DNA of 64,000 bases from an uncultured Thermomicrobiales bacterium (GTDB taxonomy: Bacteria > Chloroflexota > Chloroflexia > Thermomicrobiales > UBA6265): positions 30,867 through 94,866 of the forward strand of contig CADCWG010000086.1 in assembly GCA_902806335.1 (NCBI GenBank), given 5' to 3'. The notes below the pieces were generated by a model. It made no database searches. It worked only from the letters and a program-made list of their open reading frames with translations, and had not been told where the DNA came from. A program made the position numbers and the translations under genes. This document shows, piece by piece, positions 18,215 to 27,809 of the stretch; position 1 is the first letter of the stretch, and every line of letters starts with the position of its first letter.

Positions 18215-19285
18215 GTGGGGGAGTGGTGGGTGGGCGCGGGCGTCGATTCCGGTGCGGCGGGGGCCGGCCCGATCCGTACCGTGTTCTTCGGGACACCGGC
18301 GTTCGCGGTGCCAACGCTCGAGGCGCTGGCGCGTGCGCCGTCGTTCGACCTGCAGCTGGCGGTGACGCAGCCCGACCGCCCGGCCGGTCGGGGGCGACGG
18401 CTGGAGGCGCCGCCGGTGAAGCGGGCCGCGGAGGCTCTCGGCGTCCCGGTCTACCAGCCGGCGTCGCTGCGAGCTGAGGACGCTCGGGCGCCGCTCTCCG
18501 CCGTGGCGGCGGACGTGTTCGTGGTCGCCGCCTACGGCCTGGTCTTTGGAGCGAAGACGCTGGCGCTCCCGCGGTTCGGATGCGTCAACGTCCACGCGTC
18601 TCTGCTGCCGGCGTATCGCGGCGCCGCGCCGATCGCCGCCGCGATCGCGATGGGCGAGAGGAGGACCGGCGTCTCGCTGATGGCGATGCGGCGCGGCCTC
18701 GACACCGGCCCCGTGATCGCCGTCGCCGACCTCGAGGTCGCGCCGGACGACACCCACGAGACCCTCACCGGCCGGCTCGCCTCGCTCGGCGCCGCCCTGA
18801 CGGTCGCCGAACTCCCGGCGTTCGCGGCGGGAGAACGCCCGCCCGTGTCGCAGTGCGGCGGGGCGACGCTGACGCGCCCGCTCCTCAAGGCGGACGGCTG
18901 GTTGGAGTGGACCCGGCCCGCTCTCGAGCTCGAGCGCCGCGTTCGGGCCATGTGGCCGTGGCCGAGGGCCTGGACGACGATCGGCGCCGGCGACGATGAT
19001 CCCGGCCCGGTCCAGGTCCACCGGGCGACCCTCGTGGCCGACACGGCGGAGGGCTCTGAGGCGCCGGGGACGGTGCTCCGGTCCCGGGGAGACGCGATCC
19101 TCGTCAGCACGGGCGGCGGGGCCCTGGCGCTCGACACCGTGCAGACGGCCGGGGGACGCCCCGTGCCGGGCGCGGCGCTGCTCAGCGGGCGTCGCCTGCG
19201 GATCGGCGACCGCCTTGGCACCGCGGGGGCGCCCACACCGCCACCACCGCTTGTCGTCCCCGACTCGACCCCCGGCGACTCGTGA
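18215..19285 (+). CDS. fmt: Methionyl-tRNA formyltransferase
   Basis: Formylates the amino group of initiator Met-tRNA using 10-formyl-tetrahydrofolate. The N-terminal domain begins IRTVFFGTPAFAVPTL and carries the catalytic signature: Asn and His in NVHASLLPAYRGAAPI, and Asp in RGLDTGPVI. A C-terminal beta-barrel domain that binds tRNA follows, after LLKADGWLEW. The first possible start is the GTG at 18215; another GTG at 18230 would also leave the whole fold. It is divergent from the fused glycosyltransferase and upstream of a membrane spermidine-synthase-like gene. The usual partner def is not in the window. Confidence 0.95.
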   Translation: MGEWWVGAGVDSGAAGAGPIRTVFFGTPAFAVPTLEALARAPSFDLQLAVTQPDRPAGRGRRLEAPPVKRAAEALGVPVYQPASLRAEDARAPLSAVAADVFVVAAYGLVFGAKTLALPRFGCVNVHASLLPAYRGAAPIAAAIAMGERRTGVSLMAMRRGLDTGPVIAVADLEVAPDDTHETLTGRLASLGAALTVAELPAFAAGERPPVSQCGGATLTRPLLKADGWLEWTRPALELERRVRAMWPWPRAWTTIGAGDDDPGPVQVHRATLVADTAEGSEAPGTVLRSRGDAILVSTGGGALALDTVQTAGGRPVPGAALLSGRRLRIGDRLGTAGAPTPPPPLVVPDSTPGDS

Positions 19286-19678
19286 CCAGCGTGTCACGCG
19301 CTCGCTTTCTCCGCGCCCTGCCGCGGGAGACGCGCAGGCGGATAGATGCGCGACGGCAGGGGAGTGAGCCGGGACAGTACCGTGCGAAAGACGGCAGATG
19401 CGGATAACACCAATTGTGCGAACTCCGTGCTGAGCGGGGAAACGGATCGCGGGCTGGCGATGCGACATAAGTCCTCGGGGCGCGCTGCCGTCCCCTGGCT
19501 CGTCCGTCGAAACACCCGGGGGGAGGGACCACGCCCGCGTATCCTCGAAGACCGGTGTTGCCAAGGGACCGAGGTGGTCCAGGGCTATACTCCTGGCACG
19601 CGAACCGGGACGCCGTGATTCATCCCGGGATTCCACCGGTGCCCTGGGCTCCGGGTGTGCTGGAGCAGCTGGAGACGC
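19286..19678. other. Intergenic region, no gene seen
   Basis: About 390 bases after fmt. Short open frames on both strands have no recognisable features. The next gene starts at 19679 with only a weak GGAG upstream. I do not see a clear promoter or terminator. Confidence 0.45.
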
Positions 19679-21352
19679 ATGCGGATCACGGGCGACGCCA
19701 CCGACTTGCGGACCGCGGCGACCGCCGCACCCCAGGCCGAGACTTTTCCGCGGACCGCAACCGATCCGGCTGACCAGCGTGTCGTCCTCCCGCCGGGGCT
19801 TCTCCGCCTCATCGTGTTCCTCGGCGGCCTAAGCAGCATCGGCATCGAGCTCGCCGCCTCCCGGCTGATCGCCCCGTACTTCGGCGACTCGACGTTCATC
19901 TGGGCCAACATCATCGGCCTGACCCTGACCTTCCTCTCGCTTGGCTACTGGATCGGCGGGCGGGTGGCCGACCGGCGGCCGGACCCGACCCTCCTGTTCT
20001 CCATCACCGCGGTGGCGGCGTTCGCGGCCGGTGTCGTCCCCCTGGTCTCGCGCCCGATCCTCGAGGTCTCCCTGCGGGCCTTCGACGACGTCGCCGTGGG
20101 CGCGTTCTACGGTTCGCTCGTCGGCGTGCTGCTGCTGATCGCGGTACCCGTGACGCTGCTCGGGTTCGTGACGCCCTTCGCGATCCGGCTCCGGCTCCAT
20201 GACGTGGCCTCGGCCGGGAACACCGCCGGCGGCATCTATGCGCTCTCGACGGTCGGCTCGATCGCCGGCAGCTTTCTGCCGGTGCTGGTGCTGATCCCGC
20301 TCCTCGGCACGGCCCGGACCTTCCTGGTGCTGGCGCTGGCGCTGCTCATCCCGTCCGTCCTGGCGCTGGTCCTGATCCGGGCCATCGGTCCGGCGGTGCT
20401 GGGGACGGTGCTCGGGGTCGTGCTGGTGGTAGTGACGTTCGCCGGCGGCACCGCCAACATCCGGCCGGCCGAGCGCGGCACGCTGCTGTACGAGACGGAG
20501 TCGGCCTACAACTACATCCAGGTCGTCGAGGAGGACGGCGCGCGGCTACTCGTCCTCAACGAGGGCCACGCGACCCACTCCATCTACGACCCCGACGAGC
20601 TGCTCACCCGCGGCCCCTGGGACTACTTCATGGTTGGGCCGCTCTTTAACCCCGGCGCGGGGGCGGCGGCCGTCGACACCGATGGTGGCGCCCTGCTGAT
20701 CGGCCTCGCCGGCGGCACCGTCGCCCGGCAGTTGACGGCCGCGTACGGTCAAGTGCCGATCGAGGGCGTCGAGCTTGACCCCGAGATCGCGCGGGTCGGG
20801 CGGGAGTGGTTCAACATGGAGGCGGAGGCGCCGGGCCTGGACGTCGTGGTGGCGGACGGCCGCCACTACCTCCGGACGCGCCCCGACCAGCGCCGCTACG
20901 ACCTGATCGGCGTGGACGCCTACCGGCAGCCGTATATCCCCTTCCAGCTCACCTCCCGTGAGTTCTTCCAGGAGGTCGCCGATCACCTTACCCCGTCGGG
21001 GGTGGCGGTGATCAACGTCGGTCGGGCGGACACGGACTACCGGCTGGTCGACGCCATCGCGTCGACGATGAACGCGGTCTACCCATACGTCTTCGCCGTC
21101 GACGTGGAGCGTTACGACAACACGATCCTGGTCGGAACGATGCAGCCGGGGACCGTCGCCGACTTCGCCGCGAACGCGGCGGCCCTGCCGGACGGGGTGC
21201 TGCGGACGGTCGCGGAACGGGCCATCTCGACGGGGGACCCCCGGCCGATCGACCCCGGCGGGCAGGTGTTCACCGACGACCACGCTCCGGTCGAGCTCGT
21301 GATCGACCAGATCATCGTCGACGAGGCGCGGGACCGCGAGGAGCAGCAATGA
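19679..21352 (+). CDS. Membrane-fused spermidine-synthase-like protein
   Basis: A 557-residue protein. The N-terminal half has about seven to eight membrane segments, starting GLLRLIVFLGGLSSIGIELAASRL and including PYFGDSTFIWANIIGL, as in the 'fused MFS/spermidine synthase' group. The C-terminal half is a Rossmann methyltransferase-like spermidine synthase domain with GLAGGTVARQL as the nucleotide-binding loop, GVELDPEI as motif II and DVVVADGRHYLR. It then has VDAYRQPYIPFQLTSREFF. True aminopropyl transfer has been shown for few such fusions, so the product and substrate are open. I chose ATG 19679 because residues match the family after it; a frame from 19655 adds only eight. It overlaps pgeF by four bases, suggesting co-translation. 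Confidence 0.85.
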   Translation: MRITGDATDLRTAATAAPQAETFPRTATDPADQRVVLPPGLLRLIVFLGGLSSIGIELAASRLIAPYFGDSTFIWANIIGLTLTFLSLGYWIGGRVADRRPDPTLLFSITAVAAFAAGVVPLVSRPILEVSLRAFDDVAVGAFYGSLVGVLLLIAVPVTLLGFVTPFAIRLRLHDVASAGNTAGGIYALSTVGSIAGSFLPVLVLIPLLGTARTFLVLALALLIPSVLALVLIRAIGPAVLGTVLGVVLVVVTFAGGTANIRPAERGTLLYETESAYNYIQVVEEDGARLLVLNEGHATHSIYDPDELLTRGPWDYFMVGPLFNPGAGAAAVDTDGGALLIGLAGGTVARQLTAAYGQVPIEGVELDPEIARVGREWFNMEAEAPGLDVVVADGRHYLRTRPDQRRYDLIGVDAYRQPYIPFQLTSREFFQEVADHLTPSGVAVINVGRADTDYRLVDAIASTMNAVYPYVFAVDVERYDNTILVGTMQPGTVADFAANAAALPDGVLRTVAERAISTGDPRPIDPGGQVFTDDHAPVELVIDQIIVDEARDREEQQ

Positions 21353-22194
21353 CGGCGGCAGAGGTGTCATCAGCGGCGACGACCGCGCTGCGCCCGTTTC
21401 GGAGCCCGCTCTTGGTGGGCCTGCCCGGCGTGGCCCACGGGTTCACCGGCCGTGCCGTCGGCTACGACGCCGCCGACGCCAACGTCGGCTATTCGGCGCC
21501 TCGCGACAGGACGCTCGCCTGGGCGGCCCGAGACGCGTGGTGCGCGGCGATCGGGCTCGACGCGGAGCGGATGGTCACCGTCGGCCAGGTCCACGGGGCG
21601 GACGTCCTCGGCGTCGGTGACCGCGAGGCGGGGGTCGGCGCGCGGCCCGGAACCGGTCCGGCGGGATACGCCGACGCCCTCGTCACCGATCGTCCGGGAG
21701 TCGTGCTGATGACCCTCCACGCCGACTGCTTGCCGATCCTGCTCGTCGACCCCGACCGCCCCGCGGTCGCCGCGGTCCACGCCGGTTGGCGCGGCACCGT
21801 CGCCGGCGTCGCGGGTGCCGCCGTTGCGGCGATGACGAGGGAGTTCGGCACCGACCCCGGCCGACTCCTCGCCGCGGTCGGGCCCGCGATCTGCGCGCCG
21901 TGCTACGAGGTCGGACCTGAGGTCGTCGACGCCTGGACCTCGGTCGAGGGCGACCCGGCGGCCGTGGTGGCCGGGACCGGACCGACCGCCCGGCCGCACT
22001 TCGACCTGACCACCGCCAACCGCTGGTCGCTGGTACGGGCCGGCGTGCGACCGGACAGGATCGACCTCGCCGGCATCTGCACCAGGTGCGACGGCGAGGC
22101 CTGGTTCTCGCACCGGGGTCAGGGACCGACCACCGGTCGCTTCGGCGCGGTCATCGGGCTGACGGGAGATCGGCCGGCGGGAGAGGGCCGATGA
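21349..22194 (+). CDS. pgeF: Peptidoglycan editing factor PgeF (YfiH/DUF152 family)
   Basis: A 281-residue member of the multicopper-polyphenol-oxidase-like YfiH family, now linked to removing wrongly incorporated amino acids from peptidoglycan precursors. Conserved metal-site motifs are in order: TVGQVHGADV, TLHADCLPILLVD, AAVHAGWRGTVAG, and GPAICAPCYEVG followed by NRWSLVRAG. The start ATG overlaps the upstream stop (ATGA) and its own stop overlaps the yggS start in the same way. The three genes are probably one operon. Purine nucleoside phosphorylase or adenosine deaminase activity has also been reported for relatives. Confidence 0.93.
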   Translation: MTAAEVSSAATTALRPFRSPLLVGLPGVAHGFTGRAVGYDAADANVGYSAPRDRTLAWAARDAWCAAIGLDAERMVTVGQVHGADVLGVGDREAGVGARPGTGPAGYADALVTDRPGVVLMTLHADCLPILLVDPDRPAVAAVHAGWRGTVAGVAGAAVAAMTREFGTDPGRLLAAVGPAICAPCYEVGPEVVDAWTSVEGDPAAVVAGTGPTARPHFDLTTANRWSLVRAGVRPDRIDLAGICTRCDGEAWFSHRGQGPTTGRFGAVIGLTGDRPAGEGR

Positions 22195-22880
22195 GCACGA
22201 CCACGGCGATCGGCGACCGCATCCGCGCCGTGAACGATGCGGTGGCACGAGCGGCGGCCAGGTCGGGGCGGGACGCCGGCGGGGTGACGGTGGTCGGCGT
22301 GAGCAAGACCGTCGGGCGCGAGGTCGTCGACGCCGCCTACGGGGAGGGGCTGCGCCACTTCGGCGAGAACCGCGTCCAGGACGCCATCGCCAAGTTCGCC
22401 GACCCGGTCCGGCCGGCGGACCTCACGCTCCACCTGATCGGCCAGCTGCAGACCAACAAGGCGCGGCCGGCAGTCGGTCTATTCGATGTCATCGAGTCGG
22501 TCGACCGGCCATCGCTGATCGAGGCGCTGGCGAGAGAGGCCGCACGGTCGGGGCGGGTGCTGCCGGTGCTGCTCCAGGTCAACGTCGCCGGGGAGTCGCA
22601 GAAGGCCGGCTGTGCCCCCGAGGAGGCCGCGACCCTGGCGGCGCAGGCGATGGCGACGGGCGTGCTCGCGCTCCAAGGGCTGATGACGATCGCTCCCCTG
22701 GCCGACGACCCGGAAGCGGCCCGCCCGGTCTTCCGCGGGCTGCGTGAGCTCCGCGACGCGCTGCGGGACCGCTTTCCCCAGCGGCTCGACATCCTGTCGA
22801 TGGGGATGAGCAACGACTATCCGGTGGCGATCGAAGAGGGCGCGACGCACCTCCGGATCGGCCGCGCCATCTTCGTCTGA
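22191..22880 (+). CDS. yggS: YggS family pyridoxal phosphate homeostasis protein
   Basis: A 229-residue single-domain TIM-barrel PLP protein related to the N-terminal domain of alanine racemase. Family members buffer PLP and affect amino-acid balance rather than act as racemases. The PLP lysine is Lys39 in VVGVSKTVGREV. Other conserved runs are LRHFGENRVQDA, LHLIGQLQTNKA and LSMGMSNDYPVAIEEGATHLRIGRAIF. The start ATG at 22191 overlaps the pgeF stop by four bases. The pgeF-yggS pairing is common in many bacteria, often near the division cluster, which is not seen here. Confidence 0.96.
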   Translation: MSTTTAIGDRIRAVNDAVARAAARSGRDAGGVTVVGVSKTVGREVVDAAYGEGLRHFGENRVQDAIAKFADPVRPADLTLHLIGQLQTNKARPAVGLFDVIESVDRPSLIEALAREAARSGRVLPVLLQVNVAGESQKAGCAPEEAATLAAQAMATGVLALQGLMTIAPLADDPEAARPVFRGLRELRDALRDRFPQRLDILSMGMSNDYPVAIEEGATHLRIGRAIFV

Positions 22881-23000
22881 CACCCGGAGCGGCGCCTTAT
22901 CTCCCGCTGCTCGCGGAAGCGGCGGATCGGGCTCGCGACGCACGGACATGGACCTGAACGGGTACGAATGTGCGCGCGGCGACGCTCCGGACACCGAAGG

Positions 23001-23026
23001 CGGGCCGGCGGGAGACCGCCGGCCCG
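23001..23026. terminator. GC-rich hairpin between convergent genes
   Basis: A perfect 11-bp stem (CGGGCCGGCGG / CCGCCGGCCCG) with a GAGA loop lies between the yggS and UPF0182 ends. No clear T-tract follows on either strand, so termination is inferred from position. Confidence 0.55.
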
Positions 23027-23088
23027 TCGATGTCCCCGGCGAGTCCACCCGCCTGGCATCGCCCTAGCTCACCGACGCGCCGTGGCGA

Positions 23089-26010
23089 TCACGGGGAAGG
23101 CGTCGCGGGCGATGGCTGCCCGGCGGCCTGCTGGAGCAGCGCCTCCATCGTGGCGAGCTCCGCGCCGTAGGTCGCGAAATCGCCCGAAGCGAGCGCGACC
23201 TGGGCTCGCTCGTAGGCCGCGAGCGCCTGCTGGGCGAGCGAAGACGGCGCGGCTCCCGCGCCCGGCTGGCCTGGCGCCGCCGTAGGCGCGGCCGGGGGCG
23301 TGGCGGTTGGCGGCTGTTGCGCCGGAGGCGGCGCCGGCTCCGCGGCGGGGGCGCTCCCGGCGCCCGACGATCTCGCGACCAGGGACGCGAGGGCGCCGTC
23401 GAGGGTCGGCTCCATCACGGCCGGACCGTTCGAGGCGGCGATCACGAACTGGAGCTGCGCGTAGGCGCCGGCCGAGTTCCTCGCCCGAACGTAGAGCGGT
23501 TGGGCGTAGAGCACGGTGTCGTTGAGCGGGATCACGAGCAGGTTGCCGCGGATGACCTCCGAGCCGGACTGATCGAGCAGCGTGATCCGGCTCGAGATCT
23601 GGTCCGTCTGCTGGATCTGGGCCGAGATCTGCTGCGGTCCGGAGACCGGGGGCGACTCCCCGAACCGGTAGAGCTGGAGGCGCGGCTCGCCGCCCGCGCC
23701 GGTCCGCGCGCCGAGCCAGCCGGTCATGTTCTGTCGCGTCTGGTTGCCGCCAGGGATGAAGGGCAGGATCAGGGTGAAGTCGGGATCTGTCTCGCCCGGC
23801 AGCGCCATGGTCACGTAGTAGGGCTCGATCTGGCTCTCGGGCCCGCCGCCACCGCCGCCAAGCCCCGCCGTCGAGCCACTCGCCGGGATCGCCCAGCGGT
23901 CGTTGCCGTTGTAGAAGTCGCGTGGGTCGGTGACGTGGTGCGTCCGCAGGATGTCCGACTGGACGTCGAAGAGCAACTCCGGGTAGCGGAAGTGGGCGGC
24001 GATGGAGGGTGGCACCTCCGATATCGGCGTGAAGAGGTCGCCGTAGACCTCCCCCCAGGCGTCGGCGATCGGATCCGGCGTCGATGTCCGGTAGAACGTC
24101 GTCGTCCCGTCGTAGGCGTCGACGACGACCTTCACGCTGTTGCGGAGGTAGTTGACGCCGCGCGAGCGCTCGGCGCCGGGCCAGCGGTCGGTCGCCGTGT
24201 AAGCGTCCAGCACCCAGACGAGGCGGCCGTCCGCGATGACGATGTAGGGGTCGGGATCGTAGGTCAGGAAGGGCGCGATCGCCTCAGCGCGCTCGACGAC
24301 CCCTCGCCGGATCAGGAGACGCGACTCTGCTGTCAGTTCCCCGCTGAGGAGCACGTTTCGGTCGCGGAGGAAGGTCGCGGTCACCAGTTGGGTGAAGAGG
24401 TCATCGAGCCGGATCGAGCCGCGGGCGTTGCCCGCGTAGGCCGGTGCCTCCTCGTCGAGCGCGGTGAACTCGGTCGTCTCGGTGCCGAGGACGACCCACT
24501 CCGCGGGCCGCTCCCCGAAGTAGATTTCCGGGCGCTCGATCGCCAGGTCGCCGGTGCCTTCCGGCGGCAGATCGCTGACGATGAACGGGGGCGTCCCCTC
24601 GGGCGCGACCTCTCCCACCGGGCTCACGATCACGCCGTAGCCGTGCGTGTACGCGAGATGCCGGTTGGTCCACGTCTGGGCGTTCGCGGGCAGCCCGGTG
24701 GTGTCCAGTTCGCGGGCCGAGATGAGGACCTGCCGGTAGGTGCCGTCGACGTTGTACCGGTCCACGTCGACGTCGGTGAACACGTAGTACGGTCGCCTGG
24801 CGCCGAACTGCTGGTACACCTCCTGGGCGACGCGATAGTCCCAGAGGCGGATGTTGTCGACCGTCGTCGGCTGGCTCGCGAGGTCCTGCTCGGTGATCGG
24901 CGCGCCCCCGACGAGCGGCTGCTCCTCGACGCCGGCGAGGTCGTGCGCCTGGCGCGTCATCGCGATGTTGTTGGCGATGTACTCCTGCTCCCGACGCAGC
25001 TCGTTCGGCTCGACGAGCGTGCGCTGAGTCACCGCCGGAACGATCGCGCCGAGCAGGGCGACCACCGCCCAGGCCGCCGCCGCCCCGGCGAGGAACCGGA
25101 ACTGGTCCCGGGCGGCATTGACGAGGAGTACCAGGGCGACCGCCACGCTGAGGACGACCAGGGCCCAGTTGAAGAAGCGGGCGATGGTGACGTCGGTATA
25201 GCTCGGGCCGAAGACGACGCCGCGCTCGGAGTAGACGAGGCCGAAGTTGGCCAAGTAGAAGCTCGCGGCGACGAGCAGCATCAGCAGCGCGGCGAGGGGG
25301 AAGACGTGGCGGCGCATCAGGTCGGGCACCCGCCGGTAGTTGCGCGGGTTCATCCCGAGCCGAAGGACGTAGACCGCGACAACGCCCAGCAGCGTGACGA
25401 ACACCAGGGAGGTCGCTGCCGACAGGACGAGCCGCAGCACGGGCAGGGTGAAGACGTAGAACCCGACATCACGACCAAAGACCGGGTCGTCGACGCCAAA
25501 CGACTGGCGGTTGAGGACGAGGAGCCAGTCCTGCCAGCGACCGGCCGCGCCCGAACCGGTCAGCAGAAAGACCAGCGTGCTCAGACCCAGGAGAAGGCCG
25601 ACGAAGAGGCGCTCGCCAATCGCGGGCAGATCGCCGGCGGAGCGGCGCCCCCGGCTGCGGCGCAGGGCGAAGACGAGATTGGCGAAGACGAACCCGCCGC
25701 CGACGAGCCCGCCGGCGACGAAGGCCATCAACCGGGTCAGGTAGCGGGTCGTCAGCAGCGACCGGTACCCGACGTCGCCGAACCACCACCAGTTGACCCA
25801 GAAGGTGGCGGTCGAGACCACCAGCACCACCAGGGCCAGGATCACGGCCGCGGCGACCAACGAGCGGCGGGTCGACGGCGCGAGACGGAAACCCCCGAAC
25901 GGGTTACCGCTCCCGCCACCGGGACCGCGTCCGGACGGACCTCCGGGCGCGCGGCCGTCACCGCGGCCGAAACCGCCGCGAAGGTTCGGTGGACGAGGAG
26001 GAACGTTCAC
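23089..26010 (-). CDS. UPF0182 family membrane protein
   Basis: A 973-residue member of UPF0182 (COG1615), function unknown. After a Gly/Pro/Arg-rich cytoplasmic start (residues 1-45) come about seven membrane segments up to about residue 330, including WVNWWWFGDVGYRSLLTTR. A large soluble domain follows with family runs such as NNIAMTRQAHDL, NRHLAYTHGYGVIVSPV and FHYPE-like HFRYPELLFDVQSDIL. The last 110 residues are Ala/Pro-rich and end in a short helix. It is divergent from the MBL hydrolase gene with 228 bp between starts. The family is usual in actinobacteria and Chloroflexi. Confidence 0.93.
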   Translation of the reverse strand: MNVPPRPPNLRGGFGRGDGRAPGGPSGRGPGGGSGNPFGGFRLAPSTRRSLVAAAVILALVVLVVSTATFWVNWWWFGDVGYRSLLTTRYLTRLMAFVAGGLVGGGFVFANLVFALRRSRGRRSAGDLPAIGERLFVGLLLGLSTLVFLLTGSGAAGRWQDWLLVLNRQSFGVDDPVFGRDVGFYVFTLPVLRLVLSAATSLVFVTLLGVVAVYVLRLGMNPRNYRRVPDLMRRHVFPLAALLMLLVAASFYLANFGLVYSERGVVFGPSYTDVTIARFFNWALVVLSVAVALVLLVNAARDQFRFLAGAAAAWAVVALLGAIVPAVTQRTLVEPNELRREQEYIANNIAMTRQAHDLAGVEEQPLVGGAPITEQDLASQPTTVDNIRLWDYRVAQEVYQQFGARRPYYVFTDVDVDRYNVDGTYRQVLISARELDTTGLPANAQTWTNRHLAYTHGYGVIVSPVGEVAPEGTPPFIVSDLPPEGTGDLAIERPEIYFGERPAEWVVLGTETTEFTALDEEAPAYAGNARGSIRLDDLFTQLVTATFLRDRNVLLSGELTAESRLLIRRGVVERAEAIAPFLTYDPDPYIVIADGRLVWVLDAYTATDRWPGAERSRGVNYLRNSVKVVVDAYDGTTTFYRTSTPDPIADAWGEVYGDLFTPISEVPPSIAAHFRYPELLFDVQSDILRTHHVTDPRDFYNGNDRWAIPASGSTAGLGGGGGGPESQIEPYYVTMALPGETDPDFTLILPFIPGGNQTRQNMTGWLGARTGAGGEPRLQLYRFGESPPVSGPQQISAQIQQTDQISSRITLLDQSGSEVIRGNLLVIPLNDTVLYAQPLYVRARNSAGAYAQLQFVIAASNGPAVMEPTLDGALASLVARSSGAGSAPAAEPAPPPAQQPPTATPPAAPTAAPGQPGAGAAPSSLAQQALAAYERAQVALASGDFATYGAELATMEALLQQAAGQPSPATPSP

Positions 26011-26238
26011 GGGGTGCGCCTCCGGGCGAGCACGGCACTCGCCGCGCTGAACGTGGCAACGGCCACGAGTCGGGTGCTAGGATCGGAGCCGGCGGCTGAC
26101 CGGGGGAACCGGGTGATGGGCCGGCATGGTAGCACCCCGCTCGAGGCGGACGGTGCCGGGCGCGACCGAGCGGCGCGACCCAGGGATCAGCCGAGAGGGT
26201 CGCTGCCGTCCGGCCGTCGGACCACTGAGGAGTAGCGG

Positions 26239-27051
26239 ATGCCGATCGCCGTCCAGAGCTTCGGCAGCGGCAGCAGCGGCAACGCGCTTCTCGTCGAGTC
26301 CAGCGAGACCCTGATCCTGATCGACTGCGGCCTCGCTCCCCGGAGCCTGGCTGCCGCGCTCGCGGCCAGCGGGCGGTCGCTGGGCGATCTCGACGCGGTC
26401 CTCCTCACCCACGAGCACGTGGACCACATGCGCGCCCTGAGCGGTCTGGCCCGCGCCGGGGTGACGGTGGTCTGCACGGCGGGGACGGCCCGCTCGGCCG
26501 CGGTGGCGTCCGAGCGGTGGGAGGAGATCCGGCCGGCGACCGAGCTTCGGCTCGGTGACCTCGCGATCGAAGCACTCCCGGTGTCCCATGACGCGGCGGA
26601 GCCCTGCGGGTTCACCTTGAGTGCCGACGGCGTCCGGGTCACCGTGGCCACCGACCTCGGGAGGGCGGACGCCGCCCTGCACGGTGTCGTCGCCGTCTCC
26701 GACCTCGTGGTGCTGGAAGCGAACCACGACGAGGAGATGCTGCGGCGCGGGCCCTACCCGGCGCGGACCAAGCGACGGGTGCTCTCCGATCTCGGGCACC
26801 TGTCGAACGACGCGTCCGGGGCGCTCCTCGCGGCGTCCTTCGTCGGCACCCGGCGCCTGCCGACGGTCTGGCTGGCGCACCTGTCGCAGACAAACAATCG
26901 GCCGGAGCTTGCCCGCCAGGCGGTGGCCAGGGCGCTCGCGGCACGGGACCAGGTCGCGCCGATCCTACCCCTCCCTCGCCGCGAGGTCGGTCCGGTCTGG
27001 CGCTCGAACGGCCAGCCCGTGACCCCAATCCAGCTGGCGATGGGACTCTGA
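26239..27051 (+). CDS. MBL fold metallo-hydrolase (YycJ/WalJ-like)
   Basis: A 270-residue metallo-beta-lactamase-fold enzyme. It begins IAVQSFGSGSSGNALLVES as in the YycJ/WalJ group, and has the metal motif LLTHEHVDHMRAL, a later His in PVSHDAAEPCGF, Asp in VATDLGR, and Glu-Asn-His in LEANHDEEML. A final His comes in WLAHLSQTNN. WalJ-type proteins are linked to cell-wall and replication coordination, with proposed nuclease activity. A GAGGAG ribosome site sits six bases before the ATG. In Firmicutes the gene follows walRK, but no two-component genes are here. Confidence 0.92.
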   Translation: MPIAVQSFGSGSSGNALLVESSETLILIDCGLAPRSLAAALAASGRSLGDLDAVLLTHEHVDHMRALSGLARAGVTVVCTAGTARSAAVASERWEEIRPATELRLGDLAIEALPVSHDAAEPCGFTLSADGVRVTVATDLGRADAALHGVVAVSDLVVLEANHDEEMLRRGPYPARTKRRVLSDLGHLSNDASGALLAASFVGTRRLPTVWLAHLSQTNNRPELARQAVARALAARDQVAPILPLPRREVGPVWRSNGQPVTPIQLAMGL

Positions 27052-27216
27052 GCGAGCCCGTCGCCTCCCCTTCCCCGTGTCGGGCACCGGTGCCATGATC
27101 GGCGTCCGGTCGGGTCATCGGTTCGTATACTTCACTGGACTTATGTCTATCGTCCCGACGCCCGGAGCAGTCGCGGCCGTCGCCGCGGGGAGCGGACTTC
27201 CCTGGCCACCCTGGTT

Positions 27217-27570
27217 TTGATCCACGATCGTCTCGCCACCTCGGTGCTGCTCTTCATGGCCGTCCTGGGGTGCTGGGGCCTGTTCAGCTATCTGCGTGGC
27301 GGTGTCCTCTCCGGCAGCATCGCCGGAACGTTCCTGATCGGGCAGGTACTGATCGTGGTCCAGTCGGTCGCCGGGGTGGCGCTCTACCTCCTGGGGGCGC
27401 GTCCGGTCGAGGGAACTCATTACCTCTATGGGATCACGGCCGTCCTTGTCCTGCCGTTCCTCTACTCGTATCTGCGGGACCGTTATCCCCGCCAGGGCCT
27501 GGCGATCTATAGCCTCTTGGCGCTCTTTATTGCCGGTCTCGCCGTCCGTGGGATGACCACCGGCGGCTAG
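27217..27570 (+). CDS. Small conserved membrane protein (117 aa), function unknown
   Basis: A 117-residue integral membrane protein with four predicted membrane segments: LATSVLLFMAVLGCWGLFSYL, a second at IAGTFLIGQVLIVVQSVAGVA, a third around YLYGITAVLVLPFLYSYL, and the last at AIYSLLALFIAGLAV. I do not recognise a named family, but the alternation of segments and short charged loops (YLRDRYPRQG) is protein-like. The start is a TTG at 27217; no better in-frame ATG/GTG is nearby. It follows the MBL gene by 165 bp and precedes the HTH gene. Confidence 0.7.
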   Translation: MIHDRLATSVLLFMAVLGCWGLFSYLRGGVLSGSIAGTFLIGQVLIVVQSVAGVALYLLGARPVEGTHYLYGITAVLVLPFLYSYLRDRYPRQGLAIYSLLALFIAGLAVRGMTTGG

Positions 27571-27701
27571 CATCGCGGTGACCCAATGTGGTGGTGGACG
27601 GCAGCGTGCCTGGCCACCACGGTGTTTGGGCAATAAGTTGTCCGCATCGCCACAACATTCCCTGCCCGATCCCTCCGTTGTCGTGTTGTATGTGTAAACC
27701 G

Positions 27702-27730
27702 TTGACACCTCCAGCGGGTGCGCGTACAAT
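27702..27730 (+). promoter_or_regulatory. Near-consensus sigma-70 promoter of the HTH gene
   Basis: TTGACA at 27702-27707, a 17-base spacer and TACAAT at 27725-27730. Transcription would start about 70 bases before the GTG at 27810. The region just upstream has an imperfect inverted repeat (ACAACA around 27649-27656 and TGTTGT around 27684-27690) that could be an operator. Confidence 0.8.
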
Positions 27731-27809
27731 CCGACCGTACACGCACCGTCTGCACCCCTCGCGCCCGGCGTCGTGAGGACCGGTCCAACGGGTCTGGAAA
27801 GGAGCCAGG

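Noticed and set aside
23317..26235. Plus-strand open frame of 972 codons opposite UPF0182
   Set aside because: The minus strand encodes a clear UPF0182 protein; the plus frame is Arg/Gly/Val/Glu repeats.
27126..27131. TATACT upstream of the 117-residue membrane protein
   Set aside because: No supporting -35, and the distance and reading frame to the TTG start are unremarkable.
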